A DNA stretch of 64,000 nucleotides, taken from assembly GCF_000002075.1 (NCBI RefSeq), contig NW_004797464.1:253328-317327 (forward strand), in the 5' to 3' direction. Under the pieces are notes generated by a model that was not told the origin of the DNA, made no database searches, and saw only the letters and a program-made list of their open reading frames with translations. How positions within the stretch are numbered: the first letter of the stretch is position 1; each line of letters starts with the position of its first letter. Below are positions 38,390-50,600 of this stretch, piece by piece. The stretch comes from Aplysia californica. Taxonomy: Eukaryota > Mollusca > Gastropoda > Aplysiida > Aplysiidae. The position numbers and the translations under genes are program-made.

Positions 38390-39333
38390 TCTTCAATATT
38401 TTTTATTCTTTAGCCAACAGATTATTTAAAATCTCATCTTTATTACCGGCCAATACGTTTATCTCAGTATGATCTGTAGACGTCATATTTATCTCATTCT
38501 TTTATCCATATCTGTGAGATCTGACTTTCAAAAGTGATGTCCAGAATTCAGAAGCTATCTGATTCCACAGGATTTTGAGAATTCAGAAATGATCTGATTC
38601 CACTGGACCTTGTTCCTTGTGTATTTAACCAGAAAATTAATATATATATTCATACAATATATTATATTATGTTTCTGAAGAATGTGATACTAAGCATCTT
38701 TTTCTTGTCAAACTTAGTTCTGTGCTACTTGATCGTTTTGTAGAAAGGACAATTGGTACTCTGATCCTGAAAAATTTATGTGGATATTCGCATGTTTAAA
38801 ACCCAACTGTGTCATCTGTATTTTTATCAAAACATGTGGGGGGTTTTTACCAGTCTTTAATGGACATTTGTGCCAAGTGTTGAATAAAGTCTTTACTTTA
38901 AGAGCAATTGGTATCCTACTGGACTATGAAATGGACGACTCAGGGTCATATCCTAGTTGAGAATTCTTGAACTTGGGGTTGTTTGGGGAGTTCTTAAGGT
39001 GCTGTCCATCTTCTTGACTCTGTCCTATCAGAGTTGACATTGGACTGGGAGGTCCTGTTTCCCAAAAATTACCCTACAAAGCAGAAAGCACTGTTAAAAC
39101 CATACTGTATGATACTTTTACCTCCAATTTTAAATCTTTTCCTCTGCTGCCTTTCTCCCACCATGAGGAAGCATGTGGACCTAGCTGGTTTGACCTATAT
39201 GTACTCACATTTTTATTGAAACAATAAATTTTGTATTCCAAATACTTGAGTGCTTTGTTTCTGTCTTCATTGGGACATACTGTTTATTGTTACACTGATC
39301 TGCACTGATCCACGATTGAGGCATGTCTTGCAG
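38390..39333. other. Nothing recognised
   Basis: Contains a small duplication around 38540-38615 (ccagaattcagaagctatct / gagaattcagaaatgatctg, each followed by gattccac-gga-ttg). No coding evidence. Confidence 0.4.
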
Positions 39334-39383
39334 GCCAGGCTCCTCCTGAATTTGTGAAAATGTACGAAGTTCCTGCAAAGGGC
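39334..39383 (+). CDS. Candidate 50-nt exon, unknown protein
   Basis: Acceptor catgtcttgcag ends at 39333; strong donor GGGC|GTAAGT at 39383/39384. One frame open: QAPPEFVKMYEVPAKG. About 2.9 kb downstream of the Usp stop on the same strand. Could be an exon of a neighbouring gene or a relic. Confidence 0.35.
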
Positions 39384-39622
39384 GTAAGTGATGTATTCAA
39401 ACTTTGAAATGTGAGACGTCATGATGAAATCAGTCGCTCGTCAAAATAATGAAATTGAAGAAGTCGGCATTCTTCCACTGGTTTGGAAATTTTAATTGAA
39501 ATTTTGCTTTTTGGCTAAACAGCTTTATGTCCTTAGCATTACCACATTTCTGTGTGGATTTTAAGGAAGAACATTGTGATTACAGGCTAAGAAAATGTAA
39601 ATTTCCCGTTTTCAAGGACATA

Positions 39623-40312
39623 CAGTGGAAACCTGATATAACAGGGATGGTGGGAGTAGAGAAAAAGTCCCGTTATATCCGATCCCAGTTAAATCCGAAA
39701 TGCAAGGAAAGTGAGCATTTATTGTGGACTAATCTAGCTGTACTTATTCATGGGTAGTTTCCCTAGCCACAAGTACCCACGAACAGGGGTTTTGGCACCA
39801 ACTTTCTCCTTGCCTCCTTAAACCACATCAGAAGAGCTTGGTCCGCAGCATCTGCATCGGGTAGTCTCTTCTTCTTTCGATCCAGAGCGAACTTTCCATT
39901 GGAGTATGCTGCCACTATCTTCTCTCTATCCTTGATAATGGTGTGAATCGACCCTTGTGAAATGTCGAACTGACGACAAATCTCTGTCAGTGGAGCTTGC
40001 TTTTTGTCATCAGTCTGGATTATTTCGTATTTTTTGTCAATTGAAAGGCTTGACATCGTTGGTGACATAATGAAAGAAGTAGGCTTAGATCTAGGCCGAC
40101 CGGTCGTCCTCTCTCTCTCTCTCTCTCTCTTATTTTTAACATATTGTTAACGAGCCTTTGTCTCTGCTATAACTGGTTGGGCTCCGATGAGGCCCTGCTA
40201 TTGCCGATAACATTTAATAGAGACAAAGAGTAGGAAAAAACGGGAATTTTAAACATCCCTGTTATTACCTGATCCCTGTTATTACCGGGCCTGTTATATA
40301 TGGTTTCCACTG
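39623..40312 (-). mobile_element. pogo/Tigger-like element, 690 bp, internally deleted
   Basis: Inverted ends CAGTGGAAACCTGATATAAC and complement CAGTGGAAACCATATATAAC (both about 20 bp, three differences). TA duplicated at 39621-39622 and 40313-40314. Codes for only the first part of a transposase on the minus strand (39763-40068). A (CT)n tract lies at 40110-40131. Confidence 0.92.
39763..40068 (-). pseudogene. pogo/CENP-B-type transposase, N-terminal DNA-binding part
   Basis: 101-codon frame: MSPTMSSLSIDKKYEIIQTD, then TEICRQFDISQGSIHTIIKD (helix-turn-helix of the psq type), REKIVAAYSNGK, and RLPDADAADQALLMWFKEAR, the start of the CENP-B second HTH. The catalytic DDE domain is absent, so this is a remnant. 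CENP-B, jerky and Tigger proteins share this layout. Confidence 0.9.
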
Positions 40313-40851
40313 TACAAGCTTTGCAAAAGTCTCCAAACTTTGGCTGCCATTTTCTCGCTAATTTTACTTCTGAAATCAGGCGAACCCCCACCTGTTTCAA
40401 TCACAAATATCTGCACTTCTATTCAAGATAGATGTGTAATTTTTTCATCAAAGGCTAGGCAAATGTTCAAACTTTAAGATTCTTCCAATAACTGTGTATG
40501 CCCAGAAATTGACCAGAAACTTCAACCGCGTCGCAACACAAATATAATTATATCATCACTGTTGCAAGAAAAAAGAGGGATATCACTTTTTTGGGGGGCC
40601 TCACCCTGTAAAATAGAGTTTGATGGAGTTTGTCGTTGTTCTTGCGAAAGTGAAGATAAATAACATACCAGTACATGGAATGCCCATCTCACAGAACAGT
40701 ATCGTCTAACATAATCTTCTCTTTGAATGCTACATGATCTCCGATGGCAACTTCTTCCTCTGGTCCCTACCACAGACATTACCCTATACTACAGCAAAGA
40801 GGAACTTATAAAGACCTCCACCATTTTTAACATGACATTTGGCAGAGGTCA

Positions 40852-40972
40852 AACATTTGATTAGGTGTTACTAGAGAGTAACGTATGAAGAAAAGAAAGA
40901 GGAGAGATAAAGATAATAATACATGTTAGGAGAAGCAAACCACACTGGAGCACCCACCAACCATCCACAGGC
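40852..40972 (+). repeat. Short-family repeat body
   Basis: gattaggtgttactagagag, taacgtatgaagaaaagaaa, gaggagagataaagataata, aagcaaaccacactggagca, cccaccaaccatcc. Head missing. Confidence 0.85.
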
Positions 40973-41690
40973 TACTGGATTAACAATGACAACAACAACA
41001 TGGTTTGTTTATCAATAGAACTAAGTTCACAGTAAAACTTAAGTGTGGGTATATAAATAAACATAAATATGATGTCCAGACGTCTTCAACAACAGCTGTA
41101 GGTCAGACATGTTATTGCAAAATTAGACTTCATTAAAATTATAAAAAGTACTGTAGTGGAATGATAGTTTAAATGTCCCAGTAGATATGATGAGTAATAC
41201 AACAGAAAGAATATCTTCTCTTTACCGAGGCTACAGTTGTTAACTTTGTTGGTACAAAGATGTGCTTTCCTCAGCCTCACAATATGATCTACAGTTTGTA
41301 GTGAAATTTCTATTCAAAAACATATCTCGGGAAAAAAAAACAACTTATTAACATGGTAAGACTTTTTAGTTGGTATACAAGGGTATAAATTTGACCAAAT
41401 CTAATTTCAAAATGGTTTCGTGAAACCCTCATTGTGGGGTGAAATGGTGTTTTAAGGCAGGACCTTTTAGTTTTAGATCTGGGGAAAAATACATTGGCTA
41501 AAGTCTCCAATATAAAAATATAGGCTATGGTATTATATAAATGTAGATCTATGCAAATGTAGACAACTAGGATGAAGACGCTAAAGACAGGACACATTAA
41601 CTTCACGTAGCTCAGAGTGAATGATGGGATGTTTCTCTCTCCTTGGAAAGTGACATCAGTCCAAAAATTTTGTTTTGGAAAGATGTAATA
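40973..41690. other. Nothing recognised
   Basis: The 181-codon minus frame 41310-41855 runs into a dispersed repeat and has no motif. Confidence 0.4.
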
Positions 41691-41694
41691 AGAT

Positions 41695-41825
41695 GGTAAG
41701 ATAACGCCCCTGACTGGTAGGCCGAAATCTTTTCCTTTCCTCTTCTGTTTCTGTCTATCTTGTTTTTTCCCTGCACTAAATGACCAACGTTGTGCAAATG
41801 TGGTTCCCTGTGTACTTGCTTTAGA
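41695..41825 (+). repeat. Dispersed ctttcc/gtctatcttg repeat, copy 5
   Basis: gccgaaatcttttcctttcc, tcttctgtttctgtctatct, tgttttttccctgcactaaa, tgaccaacgttgtgcaaatg, tggttcc. Confidence 0.75.
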
Positions 41826-43020
41826 CAGAAAGAGTATATCTGTTGAAGAAAACAATTTGGGACAAAAAAAATCTGTTCACTATGTCCGTGCATGCTAGGC
41901 TATATTTCGTAACTTTAAGTGTGCTTGAGAGACTTACACTCTATGCCATGCTATCAAGACTTTTTTTTTGCTTCAGTTCAGCAATGTGTCCCTTTTCATT
42001 GATATGTCAGATACTAGAGCATCCGATAGCCCAAAAAAGCAGGGAAATCACATGCCTCAAAGTATGTCATCATGTGTCATTGCTGATATGATTACCTTAT
42101 GAACAGAGACAGAAGGACACTCGTATGAGCTCTGTTCTTTCCCCTTCCACTTCTTTTTGGTATCTCTGATCTGTTTTGTACCACGGGGAAATGACCGTTG
42201 TCACTTTTGCTATTCAAACTGTTCACATAAACAACAGTTCAACACCAACAACAGCTGCTACTCATGTAATAGGTAATGATAATAGATTCCATATATACAG
42301 CACATATCTCTACATATCTGTTTTATTATTTGTTATATTCCTCACCCTGCAATAGAAAGTATAGCTCTATATATAGCTGACTTGCTGATTAATTTAGCAT
42401 GTCTCGAGACTATTTTAAATTTAGACTGCATGCAAGCAAAGCAAAAATTAATTGTATAGGTCTACATCTGGCTAGATTGGTCAAATTTTGAGCACGAGAT
42501 TCATCTTCTGGAAAGGAAATCCTTGTCCCTCCTGTGGGAATCAATGAAGAACACCTTCCTACAGACTGATTTTAAAAATAAGGTAAAAAAACAACAGTCA
42601 GCGGGAGGAACAATAAATGAAGAAAGAAAAATAAATTCCACAATATAATGCCTAAATTGGGTCCACAAAAACCTTCCAGTCTCTCCAGAAGAAACTAAGT
42701 TATTTTAATAAAATTACAGATTGGACATACCTCCCAAACACATCGATTTCTCCTGCTGGGAGATGAAAGATCTTTTTCTGTCAGATGCTATACCATCCTA
42801 AAGATCAGTGACATCCTAGTGGAATGTCTCGACTTCGGAGAGACCCAAAGGAAATATCTTTAAAATGCTCTTATTTGAAGAATTTCGTTCATTGTTGACC
42901 CCAAGAGAGTTCTCGATTTTAGAGAGACCATTGGTCTTTACTCAAAGATGAAGATAGTACTATTTAAAAAATATAAACTACTGTTTTCAAAAACTGAATA
43001 TCTGAAGTGACATTTTTAAC
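41826..43020. other. Nothing recognised
   Basis: No shared repeat or supported exon. The stretch 42500-42850 has LINE-like words but no usable frame. Confidence 0.35.
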
Positions 43021-43024
43021 TTAA

Positions 43025-44067
43025 CTCATTCGCTACGCCGAGCCGTGGGGGGCGGCGCGGCTCAAGTGCCGTCAGTACGCTAAGCCGCCCCCGGCGGCTC
43101 GAGAACCGAAGTTCAATTTTAGCTTGGTTTCTATTCCAATCCACATATCCATGTTAAAATAAAGGTCATAATATAATGTTGACTTCCGGGTCAAGCGTTT
43201 CCACCAAAAATCGGAAGTTTTGATTCAGTTTTGAAACATGATTTCGTAGTTTATTCGACTTTGTTTTATCGCGAAGCCCAAATTATAGCCCAGACCCCAG
43301 TCTTAGTACTTTTACACAACAATATGTATCATTATTTTGCTCACTAAAGAAGTGTAGGACTCTTTTTTATAATATGATACTATTGGACACAAATTGCCGG
43401 TGCATGTAATTGAGAAATCAATATTTTTGAGTGCTGAATCTAGGCCTAGATCTAAATAGTCAAAATATTTTTTTCTCCCCAAAATCACTACTTTTGGGTG
43501 AAATTAATTTTAAAAAGTACCACTCAAGACATGTATAGGTTTATTCCAAATGCAATTCTGAATAATTCCATATAAGTTACACATATTTTTTTCTGTCTGT
43601 GATCCTTTTTTCAAAGTTATTTTAAAAAAATTTTTTTTTTCAATATCGGATGTTATGATCCAAATGTACAAATATTATGGAATGAATGTAAATAACTGCA
43701 CATTTTTCAATATTTTCCTGTTCTATATACAGTTATGGTTATTTTGAGGTATCATTTGACTAGGTACAAACATATTTTTGTAGTTTCACCTGAGATTATA
43801 AATTTTTTATTTTCCAATTTTATCCGCATCCAATCACAATTGTGTTGCATAATCGCCTCTTACAGGAACCAAAGTTGAAAAATACGCAAATAAATAATGC
43901 TGATGTATTCTACAAACCATACTGAAAATGTTGGTATATAATAATATGTTGACATTTATTTGAATTTATGGCCCCAAAGACCTGTGAACTGCGCACTAGT
44001 CATCATCTCATTTCGCTCTCCCGAAAAGAATTCGTCCACAATCCGAAAATAATACGTAGCGAATGAG
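43025..44067. mobile_element. piggyBac-like MITE, 1043 bp, TTAA target
   Basis: Inverted ends CTCATTCGCTACG and complement CTCATTCGCTACG are exact over 13 bp; TTAA at 43021-43024 and 44068-44071. The left subterminal region (43037-43102) is GC-rich with inverted GAGCCG...CGGCTC words, in contrast to the A/T-rich remainder. No transposase. Confidence 0.9.
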
Positions 44068-44547
44068 TTAAACAATTCCAACTTTATAAAAGCAAACTGT
44101 GCTGCAAACTAACGGTGAAAACAATTAAATCAAGTACCATGCACTCATATGAGCTTATGCACAAATCTCTTTCTCACTCTTACAAAGCTGAACTGAAAAA
44201 ATTCATCAGTAATCCCTATTTTTAATTTGAAGACATTTTCAAAATGTTAAAAAAACTCGAGGGTTTTGTTTTACCTCATCACATTTGTAGACAGAAAAGA
44301 GATTTACACTTCCCTTAGTAGTCATGTTACATTTATGATTAAAATGAAACCAATAAGGCGCTCCAAAAACAAAATGAACAAGCTAAAAGCAAAAAGTCAT
44401 ATATGTATTAATAAAACAACCAAACTCTTGCAAATCAGTTAAAAGCCAACTTAATTATACCTACACAAGCAATCAATAAACGCATGATTTATCAGACACT
44501 CAACTACATATTCACAGCATTCATAAAATATCCTGTGGTATCCTGTG

Positions 44548-44689
44548 CTATGACCCTGGTTTGATGAGGATGTAACCTGACTTTTTCTGTGGCTTGTAAC
44601 TGAGAAGCTGAGCATAGCGTTGTAGAAGCTTTGACCAATAGCAGGTGATGTCGTCCATACGGAGGTGGTCCACGATGAATTGGCGACCT
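44548..44689 (-). CDS. POGLUT1: POGLUT1 exon 10 with stop
   Basis: 142 nt. Acceptor ttcaatggcag ends at 44690. Reads [46 protein letters not shown], stop TAG. No ER-retention tetrapeptide. Confidence 0.95.
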
Positions 44690-47600
44690 CTGCCATTGAA
44701 AAGGATATGATAAAAAATAAAATGAATGAAAATGTATGTTATACCGTGGCTTCATAATCGTGAGGTTGCGGGTTCAGGAGTTTGAGCCGTAAGCTCAACA
44801 ATGTGTCCTTGGGAAAGGCACTTTACACAAATTTTCCTCACTTCACCCTGGTGGGAATGGGTACCCAGCTATAGACAGCAAAAGATCTTGTCAGTACAGT
44901 AGAACTCGGATTCAACGAGAACTCGGATTCAACGAGATGAGATAGATTCCCCATTTTTTTTTCTTCTTTAAAATCAATAAAAATAACCCGGATTCGACGA
45001 GCACTTAAACCAGCGAGCTCGGATTCAGCAAGGTCGCTTCTCGAGTGAACAGCCCCCGCAGACGTGGCTTCCTTATTTTTCTCCCAGAACGAACGTTATC
45101 TACCCGAAAACCATCCATTGCACCTGCATCGCGAACCATTATTCACTTAGCCGATAGCATGCGACCAATCAGAGGCCTTTTTAAATACCAACACATGCTT
45201 TGTTGGCACGCGCACGAGTCTACTCTAGCGTGTGTCGGGGTCAGATGGGCGGCCCCCACACGTGTGGCTGTGAGTGAGTGTCGGGGAGGGGGGTTGGGGG
45301 CACTAGCGGCCCGAGCGTTGAACGTCGCAGATACAAACGTGTCAGTCTTTTTCTTCCCCTCGGCAACTGATCATTAATACTACAATGATAAGCTAGTCTT
45401 GATGTAGATCTACGAAATGAATTGTGCGCTGGTCTATGGAATAAAAAATTGGCGTAAGCTAGGCTCTACACTACACAACAACACAACTTTTTGGTAAACA
45501 ATCGAGATGACACAAGCGTGTGCATTTGAACGAATCGGTCTTTTTTTTACACAGCTTATAATATGCAGGCATTTCAGGCACTACTTGTGACTTCTCTTTA
45601 TACATTACTTGCTCAGTGCCTGTAATGATCTACACAAAACCTTGAGTTTGCTATAACGAACACTCGGATTCAATGAGATTTTAGGTCAGGTCTGGCGACC
45701 TCGTTGAATCCGAGTTCCACTGTATTTTAGTGTTTTAGCGCCTATAAATGGCCGCTTGCACTGTATGCTTCCCAGGAAGTTGAGGTTGTTTCAGAATGCT
45801 CTCAGGTCCGCTGGGGTAATAGTATAGATTGTGAAGCGCATAGAGCTTGCTGTTGAGAGGGGACTTGCACTATATAAATGCTATGTATCATTATTATACC
45901 GTCAAACTGCTACAAAAACGGCCCAAGTCAGACTAAAGCATATATATAATTAAAATGACCCTCCTTGGCATTTTTTATACGGTGGCATACTACTTCATCA
46001 TTAAATGGTACAAACTGAATTAAAAGATGTATTTTTGTGTTTTGGGGGGTTTTTTTGCAACACAACTAAATGTTACCAATGCAAATCACATTTATAGAAA
46101 CCATCTTCTTGCCAATCTCTTTTATGCTTTCTGGGCTTCTTCAGTTCATTTGATCATTTCTATTCCATCCATAAGAATTAAAATGTAATTTAAAAAATAA
46201 AAAACAAAACCAAGACAATATAACAATGTCAGTCAAATACAATATATCCCTTTGCCCTTTCTTGAAATCGTGATTTTCAATAAGTAATCTTACATGAATA
46301 AGAAATAGTGCTTCAAGAAACCTGATAGATTAAGTTTTACTAAACACACACTTTCAAAACAGACAACAGGATACCCACCGGTCAGCTATGCCTTTCACAA
46401 CCTCCTGGTTTTCTTTTGCAAATATGAACAAATCTCTGTGGGAAAGATAAAAAAATCAAAATGTCCAAAGACAGAATGGCAACAAATTATCAAAAATAAA
46501 AGCATGAGTTGTCATCATCATCATCGTTGCAATCATCTCTGTAAGTAATCAGCCCTTATAAGAAAATATAAAAAAATTGGGTGGAGACTTGGAGCAAATG
46601 AAGTTTTATGACATTATAAAATCATTATAATCTTCTCTATCGCCTTGACAATTCAGTCCTCTTCCTACCAACATGTTCAACAGACAGAAAGCAAGAATGA
46701 AGAAAGCTTGAGTCATAACTTTTAACCATCTTCAGTATCAGCATATAGCTAAAAATATATTACTGTCAAAATCATTAGGTCATTTCCCCCCATCTCTAAA
46801 TTGAAAAGACCCCTATAGTATATTAAGCTGAACCCAGCATAGAGAAATTCAAGCAATAACTTCAACTACAATTTACTTACAGTACAAGCTGATTTTCAAA
46901 CCTCCAAAATAATAGAACAAAAAAAGAATGGGAAGCAGAATATCAAATCTATTCCTGGGGAAGTTGGGTGCATGATATCAGGCTTAGCTGCAATTCGGAT
47001 GACCCTCGTTTGAATCCCCAGTGGGGTATTCCTGAACTTCTTTTGTACTCATAGTTTTCCAGGCTGGCCACTGAGTTGGCTTGGTACAATTGGTGACAAA
47101 AAGTAACTTTGAAGGTTCTGCCTCATGACTTTACAATACAGTATTGAAACGGAACTAAAACCACATCACACTATGAGAAGCTAGAAAAAATGTGATTACA
47201 GTAGAACCCAGTCTTTAGGAGAGTTGCAATGAATAAAAGAAAAAATAAAAAAAAATCAGGGATTGGAAATCCTTTCATGGTAACAGAAATTTTGTGTTTA
47301 ACTTAAACAACTTTGTTCCAAAACAAAATCTACTGCTCTTTCGGAAGTCCTTATGTTTTAAGAATTGTTTGACATTATTGTGAGAAGAAACAAAGAAAAA
47401 AAAAAGACAAAACTCTGCCTTACCTTCCTTCTGTAAGCTTCGTGCTTACAGGGATGTAGTGGACCCAAGGTTTGAGAGCTGGGTAGAAAAACTCAAGCCA
47501 CTCATTGCCCACATGGAAGACTGTAGAGTTGCACAAGAACAAGTGCTTCAGGCGGAAACTCGCGGCCACACCCCTGAAGTTATACAGGTACCTGTGCATG

Positions 47601-50600
47601 TGGAGAAAAATTATTGATCTTTAACTGAACAATACATGTAGATGTTTGATAGTGCTTTGTCCTGCATTTTACTCAAATTCTACAAATCCGTTTAACCAGA
47701 GGTTCTACCGCCACAGACTTAAGTGGTTATAAATGTTTCATGCCTTTATTGACTCAAATTAACATACTTATGGTCTATACGGTATACATTAACAATATGA
47801 ATCATTTCTAAAGCAAAGTCAGCAAAATACCCCAGCTCACCTGTATTTGCAATGGTCTTCCAGCTTCACTTCTTCTGCAGGGGCTGCATACAAAGTGTCC
47901 TGGAAGACATTAAAAATACGATTTTTTTTTTTTAAATGAGACGAATTGACCATTATTATTACAAAATGATAACTTCAAATTGCAAGCTGTCAAAAACTTT
48001 CACAAACACAACCAACAGATCTCCAGCATGCATTCTTGTATTGTAATCAGTCAGGTATATCTTTTATGTTTAGAAAAGTTGATCAGAGTCAAGGCTGGAA
48101 TCCATCAGCGGAGTAAAGAAGACACTGAGCTCCTGTGAGAATATCATGGGTAAAAAGCTATTCCACCCTTTCACTGCATGGCCTATTCCACAGTTCTACT
48201 AAAGAGCCCAACACAGTTTTGGGCCTGACAATGAAGGGATTCTTTTTTTCATGCCTTTTTAGATTTTAACATCCTTACAGCATTTTACTTTTAAAAAGAC
48301 AACACAATTTAAAAGAAGAAAAAAAATTAGATTAAAAATGTCAATGGCAGTGCAAAAAATGTACATAAAATATACAAGATAGCGCATGAAAATATCCATT
48401 AAAAAATCACAAAGGCAGCAAGAGAAGCACAAAGAAAAATTGCAAAGGTAACTGCTTTTATCAAAATGAGCTGAGACTCAACTATACCAATACACCAATA
48501 CAAATATTCCTTCACCTCTTCTGACTTCCAAGCCTGGTTCTTAGTGTACTGGGCATCTACCAAGTCCGGCTCTTTCCTGGACAGAAGCACCAATGGATCT
48601 CGTTCATAACTGGTCCGAGAGCCACGGAAAAATCCTTTGTTTTCTTTCTTGTCCCATGGCCATTCTGCTGCTTTTCTAGAAAAGAGAAATCCCAAACTTT
48701 ACACATGCATTAGGAATAGTTTGAGAACAAAGAAATCAAATAAAAAGTAGTCAGTGCAATATTTTTCAACAGAAGCATCTGGTTTGAGTTTTTTAAAAAT
48801 GAAATAAAGAAACCACTGATGAAGACAAAACGGATGTCATTCAAACATAAAACATTATTTGACCCAGTCAATTTTGCACACAAGGGTGCTTACACAAGAG
48901 CTGATAAAAAAGAGTGTGATGAAAACAACATGCATGCAGTATCAGTATGGGATCAAATTCAGATGGCTAAGACAGCATATTACGCCTTGGAAAAAATTCC
49001 TTAATGTCATTGCGGCCCACTAAAAAGTAGCAAAGCTATATATATTTCAAAACATTTGAGACATCAACAATACAAAAAAAATATCTAGACTCAACAATGT
49101 CTGCCGCATTATTAAAATATATAGAGAGTCCATGTTCCTCACTGAATACAGTAGAACATGGCTAGAGCGGGACTTTTGGTTCCAGAAGAAAAATCTCGTT
49201 ATACGAAAGCAAAGGGGAATTACCACAAAAAATGTCAATGCACATGCTTACCTCCCTTCCATATCAATAAAATTTGCGCCTTAGCTTAGTCTTCCTTTAC
49301 TTATCAACTTTGTAGATTATCTTGGCCTTTAATTCGAGTGAGAAGCATCTTTCTGTCTTTGTTGGAAGCCATCTTTTCCTCGGTCTTGTTGCTTGTGCTG
49401 TCTATCGTACCAGTAGGCCTACTGTAGAACTGGTGAAGTGGATGCGTGCGTACGCCTGAGCATCAATCATCTAAATTCAATGCTCTTCTCTTCTTTTACT
49501 TTTTGGCCTAGCCTAGGCCTAGGGCTAGGCCTATCGATGACTCAGAACCATTTTGTCCAAAGTGTGCTTAAGTAAAAAGGCACTTTGGACAAAATAGTTA
49601 AAAGGCGACACTATGGCACATCATTTTTGGAATGGCTCATGTAACGCGTCTCTCCGCACTATAGATCCTGTCTCTGCTGTCTGCTCCACCTCATTCACCA
49701 CCGAAGAGGACAATCACAGCGCTGCACCACTGACTGCGTGTTTGGAGCCTACCTACAACCCCCCAACCCCCTCCTCTCCTGCTGTATCCATGTTTGGGAT
49801 TTTCCTTGCCCCGTTATGCCAAAGCACAGGCAATTGAGTTTACATAGATAGCAAAAAAGGGAATCCAATGAGGTCCTGCTGTAGGATGGTCCCGCTGCAG
49901 CGGGTGCCGCTATAGCCATGTTCTAGGGTATAGTTAAAATTGCTGAAATCACATCAAAATGTAGAATCTATTTCAGGACTCTATTTCACCTGCGATTATG
50001 TGATGTCCCAGTAAGGACGGCTGAGTGTTGGTTTCAATTTAACAATAGTGTAGAGAAAAGATTGACCATTATCTAAAGAATAGAGGCTATAACAAGTGAC
50101 CAGCAAGAGCAATAGATCTCACTGTGACAATAGAGGACCAATTATTGTTTCTCAAGCATAAAAAGCAAACCATCCCTGTTGTAGTCTAACCGTATAAACA
50201 CCAAACATTTTTTATTCGCTTAAAAGGTAAAGAAATGTCTCTTACACAAGTTGGCATTATTTAGAGAGACGCTTAAGCTTCGCCATGACACAAAAATCAC
50301 ACTTTTAGAAGAGCACTGAATATAGCACACTTGTTTTTTTGTCTCTTCTGAAAAATTTACCAGTACGCACTTGTATGGTTAGACTACAACAGGGATGAAA
50401 TGAAAGCAAGATAACTTACTTTGATATTATGTCTCGCTGTAGGTCCCAGCGCCCTAAACCAGTCGGGTAAATGGGCCAAACAGCTGGGCCTCCCTCCCAG
50501 AACGTCCAGGCTGGATACATGATGTCCCAATGGTGTGCGGCCTACATACAGAATGATGTAAGCGCTATAAGGTCATGTTGAAAAAGGAGAGGCAGGACCT

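Larger units (their letters stand above)
39410..40540 (+). mobile_element. TGTGAGGC-family MITE, copy 6, split by a pogo element
   Basis: 39410-39620 (TGTGAGACGTCATGATGAAA, tcagtcgctcgtcaaaataa ...) and 40315-40540 (ctttggctgccattttctcg ... cttcaaccgcgtcgcaacac). Word order is continuous with other copies when 39623-40312 is left out. Confidence 0.88.

Noticed and set aside
41310-41855. 181-codon minus frame
   Set aside because: Runs through a dispersed repeat, no domain, A/T-biased.
47195-47260. Another pogo end (cagtagaacccagtcttt)
   Set aside because: No matching second end or TA pair found.
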